Shown here one piece after another: positions 49,479 to 60,338 of a stretch of 64,000 bases of DNA (the stretch's first letter is position 1; each line of letters opens with the position of its first letter). The position numbers were made by a program, and so were the translations under genes. Below the pieces are notes generated by a model. It did no database searches. It was not told the origin of the DNA and saw only the letters and a program-made list of their open reading frames with translations. Origin of the DNA: Linnemannia schmuckeri. Lineage: Eukaryota > Mortierellomycota > Mortierellomycetes > Mortierellales > Mortierellaceae. Location of the stretch: assembly GCA_029449235.1 (NCBI GenBank), contig JANATG010000009.1, forward strand, positions 2,170,001 through 2,234,000, read 5' to 3'.

Positions 49479-50980
49479 TTACTTGGAGCGGACGTACTTT
49501 CCGACAACCAAGGCGTGGTCTCTCTCGAAAGGCTCAAGAGTCAACTGCTCCTGGGGCTTGATGCGCTGCTCCTGAAGCTTGGGGATCTCTCCAGCAAAGA
49601 CGGTGGCGGCATCGACGGTCGAGTCGATACAGTTAGCCTTGATCGAGATGACAATGTGTCCGTTGTTCTTCAAGAAGTGGTGGGCGTTGATTCCAATAAT
49701 ACGAGACTGATCGGGCTGTGCAACATCGGCAAAGATAACATCGACCATACCGACCAACATGCGGTACTTGTGAGGGTGACGAGCATCCTCAATGATGGGG
49801 ATGACGTTGGTGCGCTTCTTGGCCATGTTGATGAGATCACGCCCAGAGCGGTGAGAGAACTCGACGGCGTAGACGAGACCCTCAGGGCCAACAATATCAG
49901 CAACGTGGGAGACGGTAGTTCCAGAGGCAGCACCGAGGTAGAGGACCTTCTTGCCGGGGGCAATGTGGATGTTGTCAACACCTCCAAGGACACCGGCAGC
50001 GACCTTTGAACGGAAAGGGTTCCAGACACGGTACTCGACCTTGGCACCATCAGCACCCTCGATCGAGATGCGCTTCTCACCGTAGACAGACTCACCGGGA
50101 ACCAAATTCTTGGTCAAAAGGTAATCCTCCTTTCCGTGGGCAACGAAGATACCTTCGTGTCTGTGGGGCTCGACAGTAACCTTGGCACCTCCCTTGGCAC
50201 CACCGCGGGCACCACCACGGGCACCACCGCGACCGCCGCGACCACCGGGACCGCCGCGCTTAGCAACACCTACAGATGATGAAGTTAACATGTAAAAAAG
50301 TCAGTGGCCTATTGGTATTAAAACGAAGCGCTGTGTGCGCAATCATTTGATTGCGCATGTACAAAATCATTAACCAATCTCAAACGCAACCAGGGATGTA
50401 AAAGAAAAAGACAAGTCTTCTTGAACAGTCTCCTTCCACACTAAAGAAGACACGGCAGGTCGAGATAATCTAATGTAATCGATTGCGCTTTGACTTTGAC
50501 AGATTGTGGGCAAAAGAGGAACTTACCACCACGTCCGCCACCACGGCCACCACGGTCACCACCGAAACCGCCACGTCCACCGCCACGTCCACCGCCACGA
50601 CCACCACGATCACTGCCGAAACCACCACGTCCACCGCCACGACCGCCACGGCCACCACGATCACCTATTGGTCCAGGGAGAAGTTGTTATAATGATTAGT
50701 GTCTGGTTCATAGATTGATCCTGTGTTTTTTTCTGTAACTGGTATCCTCTATGTCGTTTTCTTTCCGATCCTGTGTTCTTTGGGATATGCAAGGGAGTTA
50801 TGTTCAATTAGCTGCCCAGCTGGTCGTTGCTGCCTGTTTATCCATGATTGTATCTAGCAGTAAATACTATTCTGATGTTCTTGACTTGGTACTCCAGCCG
50901 CTGTTGGTATTTTGCGAGTGTAAGTAGAGTGCATAAGAGTATGAGTGTTGTAGGGAGCGGGCTGACATACCGAAACCCAT
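49479..50980 (-). CDS. NOP1: Fibrillarin, box C/D snoRNP 2'-O-methyltransferase
   Basis: Exons on -: 50980-50971 (ten bases: ATG GGT TTC G), 50664-50527 and 50269-49479; 312 residues. Exon 2 encodes a Gly/Arg-rich (GAR) domain of RGG repeats (GGRGGGRGGFG units), continued at the start of exon 3. Residues from VTVEPHRHEGIFVAHGKEDY form the fibrillarin N-terminal domain. The methyltransferase follows with SAM-binding motif VLYLGAASGTTVSHVADIVG, then VYAVEFSHRSGRDL, NVIPIIEDARHP, VDVIFADVAQPDQ and HIVISIKANCIDST. It would methylate rRNA 2'-hydroxyls guided by C/D snoRNAs in the nucleolus, and histone H2A at the rDNA (family knowledge). The tail EPFERDHALVVGKYVRSK is typical. Length fits (about 300-330 residues). 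Confidence 0.97.
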
Positions 50981-51915
50981 TGTTATACGTAGTAAGAAGG
51001 AAGAAGGGGAAGAGAGGGGAAAGAGTCTTTTTCGATTAGCGAGAATCAAAAAAGGAGGAGAGAAGGAGAGATGGGGATGGATGAAGGATGCAAAAGAGTG
51101 AAAGAACAACACTTCCACTGTTCTCAGTCTCTATGTCCTCTCCAAACTTTTTTCTTTTTTTCTTTTTTTCTTTTTTTCTTTTGTTTACCCGCAGAATAAA
51201 CAGTCATACCTGCGTGCACGTGATGGACTTCGTCGCCTATTATTGTTATCACCTTACCACCTACTGAAGTACACTCTCACCGCAACCAATAACAGGCCAC
51301 GACAACTTCAAAACCAGGACATGGACAAGCACAAAACAAACTCCTTGAATCGGTGCAAGTGACACCCCTTGATGCGCCCTCAGAGTTATTCGATAGTTCA
51401 ACTGTGCTCAGAATCAAAACCCTGCAGCCTATTTACCTGCACTCGCGACTCGCTCAGCAGCTCAGGGTTCGTCTTTAGGAAGATAATCCAGTTTACTCGC
51501 CAGCGGCGTCAACAACTTCTAAATGAACTGGCAAGCCATTGCCACCAACGTTAATGGGTGTCGTTATCAGAATGGCAACCAACTCCTATTAAGCCGTCAA
51601 ATGGGTAGAGGATCAAGACCACCGACAATAACCGGTGCCCAGCGATGGACAGGTCACTGATATCGCAAGGAAGTAGGCTCTAATATCGGTGGACAAGAGT
51701 CTGGCGGTTAGGGAATCCCATATTGGTAATAGACAGTGGTGCACCGCAGAAAACGTCTATTACGACAAGATTTGTAAAGTGCGTGCGATGTTTGAATACC
51801 AATGGTAGACACGAAGGAGACTTTAGTCTTGACTTTGATAAAACAATATCGTTATTGTAATGGTAAACAAAAAATATTGCACTAGGCATTGATTCTCCGG
51901 CAAACCAAATACAAT

Positions 51916-52200
51916 TTAGACTTGACCTTGGCGCTTGATGTTGTTGCTATGACCCTTGAAAGAGAAGTACATCTCGTGATAATAATGCAACAATCCACCA
52001 CTGTCAAAGCCACTTCCAAACTCGTTTACCTGCGTGAGAATGCTGGATGTGTGTGAAACAGTTTTTTTTTACTCGAGGGCGAGACCCGCCGGGGGATTAT
52101 CCTCCTTATTCTGGGGCCGTCTACCTGTCTCCAGCATTGGCCAGAAAGTAAGAGGAGGACGTACCATCCAGTCCCACTCCAAACTCCAGGCTGGCCCAAT
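51916..52200 (-). other. Possible small spliced gene (3' part), unidentified
   Basis: On -, a terminal exon 52042-51916 would encode SILTQVNEFGSGFDSGGLLH, then YYHEMYFSFKG and a short basic end before TAA. Splicing its acceptor (CCAG, 52044-52043) to the donor CAG|GTAGAC at 52125 joins it in frame to an upstream open frame ending SSSYFLANAGD. No in-frame ATG was found, so the 5' end is missing or the model is wrong. The peptide composition looks like a real protein, but I do not recognise a family. Confidence 0.3.
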
Positions 52201-52751
52201 CCAGTAGGGTCCAGTCACCCAATTTTTGACACTTTGGTTCACTTGATTCTGACGTCGTTAGCTGGCATCTTTCCACTGGCTGATGGCACTCATCTTCGGG
52301 AGGGGAGGGGAGGGGGATAGGGGACAGATTCACCACAGCAGTGAATCAGAACCCTTCGATTGCTTGTCATTCTTATCCACACGCACTCCTTACGCACGCT
52401 CACACCATCGCAGTTGCACAGTTGCAGCTGCACAGTTGCACAGACAGAGTCAACTGAGCCCCTCTCTTTCAATCGCGCTCGGATCTCTGACACCCGAACG
52501 AATCCTTTACTTATTTCTTCCATTTCCGTCCTTATTTTCGTCCTTCTTTATCTTTTATTCAGCTTTGCCTATTCACTTCGTTTCCTTTTCACTCTCTCAC
52601 TCGCACTCACTCTGACTACACACCTCACTCTCTTTTTTTATTCTCTTTGATACCATTTCTATTCCCTCCTTTGTAACAGATACCCTTACCATACAATCGA
52701 CCAACGATATCCAATACAACCTTTTCTTTCTCCATTATTACACCTCGACAT

Positions 52752-52774
52752 AAAAAAAAAAAAAAAAAAAAAAA
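52752..52774 (+). repeat. A23 tract in the 5' leader of the cyclase gene
   Basis: Twenty-three consecutive A ending 8 nt before the start codon at 52783. Confidence 0.9.
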
Positions 52775-52782
52775 GATACACC

Positions 52783-55700
52783 ATGCCCGCCAATATGAAG
52801 CACACTATCACCTCCGCCGCCCAATGCAAACCCATCATCAACATCGCGCCCTATATATCAAAGCAAGTTTTCTTTCTCTTGTGCTTGTTTTTGTTTACCT
52901 ACTTGAGCTCAACAGAAAAGTCAAATCCGCCGATCGTTCACTCTTGAATAACAAACAACACTCCGCTCAATAAAAATTGAAATTCTAACGAACACAGACC
53001 ATGTCCCTTCCCCCTGCCCTCATTCTTTTGCACTCGGTATAATAGATTCGTGCGGAGTCTGCATGAGGGAGAGGAAGTGCCGATAAAGGAGCTTCCGTTC
53101 TCATTCACCCAGTTCGGTGCTGTCCTCATGGTTGACATTGTCGGCTTTAGTCAGGTAAAAATAGAATTATGAAAAAATTGGCTGTGGTGGCTGTGTGTCT
53201 TTGTCATTTGCATTGCAGATGAAGTGAGTTTGCATTAAAGTCGGCTTTTAGAGTTGACTGCATCTATGCGTAACAGGCCAACTAATAGTACTTCCATAAA
53301 CATATAGATGACAAGTATCGCATCGTCAAAAGGAGACGTTGGAGCAGAGATGCTTGCCTCACAGATCGGTGCCTACTTTGACCTCGCCATTCGCATCATC
53401 CAGTTCCACGGAGGAGACGTCGTCAAGGTACGCACTTACTTCCCTTTTCTCACCTACCCACTCTTTTTCTTTGGTGAATATAGAGTGCTAACGAAACCCC
53501 CTTCCTACTGAACTAGTTCCTGGGAGATGCACTACTGGTCGTATTCCAACAAGACCCCACACTCGCTCGTGCCCATGAGTCTGATCCATCATCATCACCA
53601 TTACTTCAGGATGAGAACCCGGCTGCAGCTCTCAAACGGAATAAGATCATTGTCCGGAAAGCAATCGACTGTGGTCTGGAGCTACTGGCACGGCTGTCCA
53701 ACTACCGGATATACCTCTCCGAGCGGGAGTACTCTAGAAAGTTTTCGGCGTCATCTCTCGGGGTCGAGGACGGTGTCTCTTCCGAAGACTCATCAACTTC
53801 TGTCGCAGGGAGTGCTGGAAACGGATTACCAGAGTCACGGAGGTCGTCGTTAAATGCTTTAGGAGGCGCAAACGGAAGTCACCTCGGCACCATAAGGCTC
53901 GGTAACATGACGACTGGACCAGCCTATAGTGGTGGACACCTTAACACTCCTGATTCTCCTATGGGCTTTGGGCTCACCAGTGGGTTAATGGGTCCAGCTT
54001 TGGTTCCTGTTCTCAATATCGTCCCACCTGGTCAAAACTACAACAGTTCTGGACATGTCAACGAGCCCAGCCACACAGGACCAGGAGGAGTTGCTGGATT
54101 TCGAAAACGAGAGGGGTCGGTGATTTCGTTCTCGACCAAGGCTGGCTCAACTGCATCCAACAAGTACCGCCCCGGATCCTTTCTGTTCAACGCCAAGAAT
54201 TTGTTTACGCACGCCAATGCGAGCGACCAGCAGAGCAGCGGATCGACAAGCGAAGTTGTGCTTCCTTCTGAAGCATTCACTGCTTTAGACGATTCTCACG
54301 ACCTGCAGCTCCATATGGCTCTCTCTGCTGGTGACGTTAGTATGTGCTTCTGAGATGTGTGCGTTACGAACTGCTTGTTGTTTTTGTGGAGATAAAAGTA
54401 CACTAACTACTGTACTCTTCCTTCAACACTGTAGCAAACATCATTATTGGAGATGAAGGCGACGACGATGCATTCAACAACCTGCTGACGCAAGCAACAG
54501 GGCGACTCGAGTATGCGATCTGTGGCGAACATATGGCGGCGATTGATGATGCGCTAAACATGGCCAGGGCTGGCGAGGTCACCATCACAAAGTGCGCCTG
54601 GAAGTATGTCAACCCCGACTCTTATCCTCGGAGCGAGCCTCGAAGGAACTGCTTCATTCTCAAGAACAACCAGCCCTCCGATAATGTCGAGGCGCCGCTT
54701 CTACGAAAAGTCCGAAACGATAGGCTCCTCCACACCGTAGACCACGTCAACTCCAACTACTACAAGTAAGTTGAAGGCGATGCAATCTTTACAGACCTTA
54801 AAGGTGTGGCCAAATATCTAATCATATTGTGCTTTTTTAAATACGTTAGATATATCAACAAATCGGCGATCCATCGGTTGATCCTGTACCCAGACAGCAA
54901 CTTTCCAGCGCAGTTCAGGAATGTAACCATCTTGTTCATCAGTCTCGGAGATGTGAAGCCGTGGCTGCCTGAAGGACTTGCGTTCTGTCAAAAGGCTATG
55001 TTCATCGTCCATCAAGTTACCTCAGCTTATGAAGGTAACCTTACTCATCTATTACAAATGTAGCAGGACTATATCACCTCAATCGTGTTAAGCGTATTAA
55101 CCGTTGCATCATGACATCTCGTTGTCTCTCTTAATAGGTTTTATTCAACAGTTTGCTGTCGACGACAAAGGGGCCACCTTGCTGTGTGCATTCGGTCTTC
55201 CTTATCCTCGTTCGCACGAGAAGGAAGCAGTCTTTGCTGCCAAGTCGGCATGGATGATCCGCCAAAAGTTCTTGGCACAAGGCATTCACGGCTTCAAGAT
55301 CTCGCTGGCCACCGGCGTCATTTTCACGTCCATGATCGGTAACGAGTTCCGTCGCGACCCTGCCATTGTCGGAGACACGATCGTCATTGCAGTCCGCATT
55401 CTCAAATTTGACTACGCCAAGGATTCAATCGTCTTGGACGACGCGACCAGGGTTGCCTGCACCACTGATAACGACGAGTTGTGCGAGTTTGAAGATCGCG
55501 GTGAGGAGTTTGTCAAGGGCAAGACTCATCCTCTTCGGATCTGGAGGCTGGTGCATTTCGGCGCAAAGAAGCAGACTCGCCGCCCGGAGGATGTTGGTGT
55601 GGATGAGACGATTGGCTATGAACCAGAGCGAGAGAAGGTCGTCAACCATGTCACAGCCTGGGCCAAGAACCCTAACCACCATACCATCCTGGTTTCTGGT

Positions 55701-58700
55701 CCCCGAGGATCAGGCAAGAGCATGTTCTACCACCAGTTAATCCATCTCGCCGACAACTTTGGCTACAGAATTTGCTCCGCTGCATGTGCTGAGGTCGAGA
55801 AGAACACAGAATACTACCCTGTCAAGTTCCTCCTCTTGGGCCTGTTTGACATTATTCGACAGCGCGATATCCCTTACAGCTCCAAGTCAGCCAATACTGT
55901 GCCGCCTCCGCTGGTCGTAGATGATACTGAAGAGGCTGAAATTCTCCCAAACCCTATTACGATTGTGACGGATGATGCGACAAGCACCGCGGTGGAGGAA
56001 CCTCTTCTGCCTCCAGATATGCCTGGTAGCCCTGGAATGCTGGAGCCCAAGTCAGGTATCATACAACCTAATGATAGTCCAACAGCTGTGCCGACCACAC
56101 ATCTGGACCGTCGCCGAGCAAGCAACATTTCGGTCGACTTGAACGACAGCCCGACGATCAGCCAGTATGGAGAGCCCTCTGCTCGCCGTTCGGCATCGAT
56201 GACAAAGCTAGAGGCATACATCAATGTCTGCCTGGCTAAGATTGGGGAGAAGGATTCGAAGCTCTTGCCCAAGCTAAACGAAATCATCTCAGCCATCTCT
56301 TGTGACAATGCCACGCCTTCGGTAGAAGAGCGCGACGATGATATCCTTGCCGACTTTATTGTCGACATCCTCAACTACGCGAGTCGATTCGTCAAGATCA
56401 TTGTCATGTTCGAGGACCTCCAATGTAAGCTCTTTTCGTTACTTTTGATGTTACAAGGCTAAATCGTTTGTTTGGAAGATTAATCAGATAATATCCTTCA
56501 TGAAATTAGGGTGCGATGAAAAGTCCTTAAACATCTATCAAATCATTCATGAGCGCTGCCCTCTGGTTTTAGTCATCCTCTTCTCTCGCCCACAACGGGA
56601 CTATGGCGGCAGCATCGCCATTCAAGCGTTCGCCAACCACCCGCACCATCTCGAAATTTCGCTCGAGGGTCTCAAGAGCCGCGAGATTGAGCTCGCTCTC
56701 ATCAAGACCTTCAAGGCCAACGGTGTGACTAGGGTCAGTCCGGAAGTCCTTGAACTGGTCCAGCAACGAACCAAGGGCAATCCCAAGTTCGTCAAGAGCA
56801 TGGCCACGATACTTATGGACTTTTTTCACGTCAATATTGTCGACGGCGAGCTCCTCTCGACAGGTCAGGAGGCTACCCCGGGCCCTTCTACCAAGGTTAT
56901 GGAGGAGATGGTGATGAAGCAGGATCGCAAGCGGACCACCTTGATGCAGTACGATCGTCTTCGGCCTCGGTTCCAGGACTTTGTCAAGATTGCGAGTTGT
57001 CTCGGTGACAGGTTCTCGCTTGCCGAGATCGCTGCTATTCGACCGTTAGAGTACCTGCTAGGCACCCCAGAACCAGGCAAGTCGTACGCGACAGTCATCA
57101 GCGATTTTGACACGTACAGGTTCCTATCCATGGCCACCGACCAGCAAACCAACATCCAGTTCTCCAGCAGCGTCCTCCTGCAGACTATCTACACTTTTGG
57201 ATCTCCCTCAACGGCGCGCGACATTTACGACTCGATCCCATATGAAGAACGTGTGGGCTACCACCTCAAGATGGGTCAGTTCTATGAGTCCTTCCTGGAG
57301 CAAGGATACATCGAAGATCTGACTGAGCTGCCATTGAATGGACAGGACCTGCTGCCCCAAATCACCCGCCACTACATGAAGACCGAGCACACCGAGAAGA
57401 AGATCAGGTACCTCAAAGCACTCTCGGCATTCGACCTCAAGAGCAACATGCTGACCGATACCACCCAGAACATCAACCAATTGATCTCGATCCTCGACAC
57501 AGAGCCAGGCGCCAGAGAGATGATCAGCCAGGAGGATTTGGCCGATATTTACGGGATCAAGGGCGAGTCGCTCTCGAAGCGGATGCGGATTGAGGAAGCT
57601 GAACCAGCGTTGCTGGAGAGTCTTGCCCATTACGGAATTGCCTGGCCGCAGACGAAGCATCAGTGGAAGATGGAGCTCCTTCGCGAGGGTCTCAAGTTCA
57701 AGTTCCACTACCTCCGAGGTGCCACTCCTGTGCCGCAACACAAGCACGGTCGAGAGCCGAGTGTCAGAGTTGACAGCAAGGAGAAGGTGCGGTACCAACG
57801 CATCATTCGAGTTCTGTATTGTCTTCAGAACATCTACTTTTGGTTGACACACCCCGATGCCGCTATGCTATCCAGCCTCTACACACTCAAGTACTCCAGG
57901 AAGCTGGGTCTTCCCTCGGGAATCCAGACGGCGTCGTTGGGTCGTATCGGTCTGCTCTACTACTTTCAGAACAAGAAGCGGCTCTGCGAAAAGTACATGA
58001 ACGCCTCCTGGGCCATGGATAAGGAGGGACAGTCGACCGAGGGAATGCTCCCTGCCATGTTTGCATACGTCGCGTACAGTGAGGGTCGGTTGGAGGAGGC
58101 ACACCGGCTGTTGGTCGAGTCGATCCAAGAATCCAAGACGTTTGGTGTTGTCACCCATCTGGCATCCTTTTACCGAGCCGTGACTATGAAGTCTGCTTAT
58201 CGAATGTGGGAAGGTGCGTACAACATTCATCCTGAGGACTGCCAACTTCTCCGAACCCTCTCAGCTGTGGCGATCCAAAATGGCGACTCGGAGGGCGAGA
58301 CCCTGTTTGCTATCCCTACCCTGTCCAATCTTCTCCTTCAAGATCGACTCCGTGAAGCCGAGTCATGGGTGGTCCTCATCGAAAAGTTCATTATGCCCAA
58401 GGCCAGGCTGATGAACCTCTTGATCGTCCATGGCATCCTCGGATACTACTACGCTAGGATAGGTCAGTACGAGAAATCACGGTTTTACCTGGAGTTATTC
58501 GGCGATATGATTGAAATATCGACCGGAGGCGCACACCCGTTTCCGGTGATGGGTTGCATGTTCTCGTTGATGTCGTTGTACGAAATGTTCGAGAACGGTC
58601 GCTCGATCGAGAAAGATGCCAGTCCATCCACGTTCCTGCAGACACGAGCCCCGGTCATTATCGAACGTATCCTGACCTACCTCAAGAACGAGCCCGCAGC

Positions 58701-59607
58701 CCCCATTCCAAAATCATATAGCTGTATCGGCGAGGCTCTGATGTCTCTATTGACTCCTGGCCGTGAGAAGGAAGGATCTCAGAGATTGGTCCAAGGCTAC
58801 AAGGAGCTGAGAGGTCACCTGGATGGACTACACTTTGTCAAGGCCTACTTTCTCGCGCGAGTCGGTCGACATTGTCCAGACCCTGTTCACAAGGAGATCT
58901 ACTACCGAGAAGCCCACGAGTTGTTCACCAAGATGTCGATGAATTCCTCAGTTTGGCTCTCTGATCCCAATTCGCCGTGGATCCCTCCTACAAGAACAGC
59001 TGTCAGTTCCGATGAACATCGTCGTAGTTTTATCAGGGGCGACATGCCAACAGCCATCCACCCCGCCGCCATGGAAATGGGATCTCTAGGTTGGGCTGTT
59101 GCAGAGGCTAAAGCAGAGGTGGATCCTGAATCACTTCAACAGCCTCTCACACGTAACGGCAGCCAAGGTGTCGACCCACCGCCCGGCATAGAAAGCAATC
59201 AATCTGGAGCAACAGGCGGTGAAGGATGGGGATTCGATGCGACGGAACCAACCTTGTCGATGCCATCACCACCGCCAGGAGCACCATTTGATTCCGACAT
59301 TTCTCCCTGGACTGACGAAAGAGGAGTAGAAAAAGTAGGAGGGGAAAAAGAAGGGGCGGAGCCAGAGCCAGAGCCAGAGATGAACTTTGAGAGCCGCTCG
59401 ACATTGACGGCGAGCAGTAACGGCGCAGTGCATGAGGTTCCCAAGTGCCAAAACTATGTGGCGTTGGACAAGGGGTCATTCGATTACGAGCTAGCATCAG
59501 CTGCGAGGGTTACGGGTCCGACTGTCCATGATATGAATGGTGGTGTGGGTGTTGTTAATCCTACTGAGGTGGAGTTCAATGGTCCGAAACAAGGCCAAGT
59601 TATATAA
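52783..59607 (+). CDS. Soluble adenylyl cyclase-like protein (ADCY10 type): two cyclase domains, P-loop NTPase, helical repeats
   Basis: Exons 52783-52862, 53046-53154, 53308-53427, 53517-54339, 54435-54765, 54850-55034, 55138-56424 and 56510-59607; 2010 residues. Intron 1 appears to use a GC donor (AA|GCAAGT). C1: GAVLMVDIVGFSQM with metal Asp57, GGDVVKFLGDALLVVF with Asp107, then a Gly/Ser-rich insertion of about 180 residues and the C1 end at about 378-440. C2: about 505-690 (FRNVTILFISLGDVKPW, KGATLLCAFGLPYPRSHEKE, LATGVIFTSMIGNEFRRDPA, IVGDTIVIAVRIL). NTPase: Walker A SGPRGSGKS near 736-744, Walker B-like IIVMFEDLQW split by intron 7. A long TPR-like region to about 1840 and a disordered tail follow. 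Domain order matches animal sAC (about 1600 residues), which makes cAMP in response to bicarbonate and Ca2+. Several pocket residues differ, so activity is not assured. No membrane segment. Confidence 0.88.
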
Positions 59608-60053
59608 ACAATGCATCGCCCTTACCGTTACAATAAAAAGTAGATTTCAAATGTAAAGATTCCTTTCAGTCTAGTCAACCTTCAAGAGTTGAAAACGCAT
59701 ACTGGATGTACAACACATATAGTTCATCTCGTCACGTCGAACATCTTTCATCTTTGTTTGGCCACTCCATCATCCAAACTACATACTAAACTACACTCAC
59801 TGCACACACTCAATCACAAAATACACGCTCACTCACAATACACACTCGCTCACTATATATACCTTTTCTATCCCTGATACAACAGTAGTTTAATAAGCCA
59901 AGTCAAGCCCTCCTGCGCTTCTGATACTGATATGTAGTACCATTCAAAGAACCCGACTACTTCCCATAAGCAACCTGAGCCATACCATATATACGTATAT
60001 TTATATTCTACTTTAATATTTGAACAAATAATATGTCTAGAAACTATATTCAT
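59608..60053. other. Intergenic, 3' of cyclase gene
   Basis: 446 bp. Contains loose CACACTC / ACTCAC repeats at about 59790-59860 and an AT-rich part to 60053. No gene; possible terminal region of the adjacent transposon remnant, but no inverted repeat was identified. Confidence 0.35.
59632..59637 (+). terminator. Candidate poly(A) signal of the cyclase gene
   Basis: AATAAA 25 nt after the TAA stop of the cyclase gene. Close, but within the fungal range. Confidence 0.4.
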
Positions 60054-60338
60054 TCAACCACCAGCAAAGGCTCTTCTAATTGAAAAATATCCAAAGCTGA
60101 AGCATAGCTCGGAGTAATAAGAATGTCGCGAAAGTGAAATGTAGAAAAATTGGTTGTTTTTTTTAGAAATAATGTTTCCTGCTCGGCTGAACACACGCTC
60201 CGACTCGCACGATGTTGCCTGAACAGAGAGATAACGACGTGCTACTACGGTGACCTCAGGCAATAGTTCACGCCGCTTCTGCCAAAAAAGGTGAGGCGTG
60301 GTTAAGAACTCACCGTCAGGAAGATCCCGTGCGTCCAT
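60054..60338 (-). mobile_element. hAT-family transposase C-terminal remnant
   Basis: A 94-codon frame whose core (about 60165-60300) reads FWQKRRELLPEVTVVARRYL, then SVQATSCESERVFSRAGNII and SKKN. This is the hAT C-terminal dimerisation motif (W...P.L...A..YLS.xATSxxSERxFSxAGxIISKK). The catalytic N-terminal and central regions are absent, so it is a fossil or a terminal exon of a decayed element. The frame overlaps the 3' end of the broken F-box/LRR-like gene by 37 nt (60302-60338), suggesting insertion into or next to that gene. Confidence 0.75.

Larger units (their letters stand above)
50981..52782. other. Intergenic region between divergent fibrillarin and cyclase genes
   Basis: 1.8 kb. 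51145-51182 is a T-rich run broken by single C. 51183-51900 shows nothing recognisable. 51916-52125 may contain a small spliced gene on - (separate entry). 52370-52740 is strongly pyrimidine-rich on +, fitting the leader of the cyclase gene. Confidence 0.4.

Noticed and set aside
49515..50009. 164-codon frame on + across fibrillarin
   Set aside because: It is antisense to the strongly conserved fibrillarin methyltransferase domain and has no family features.
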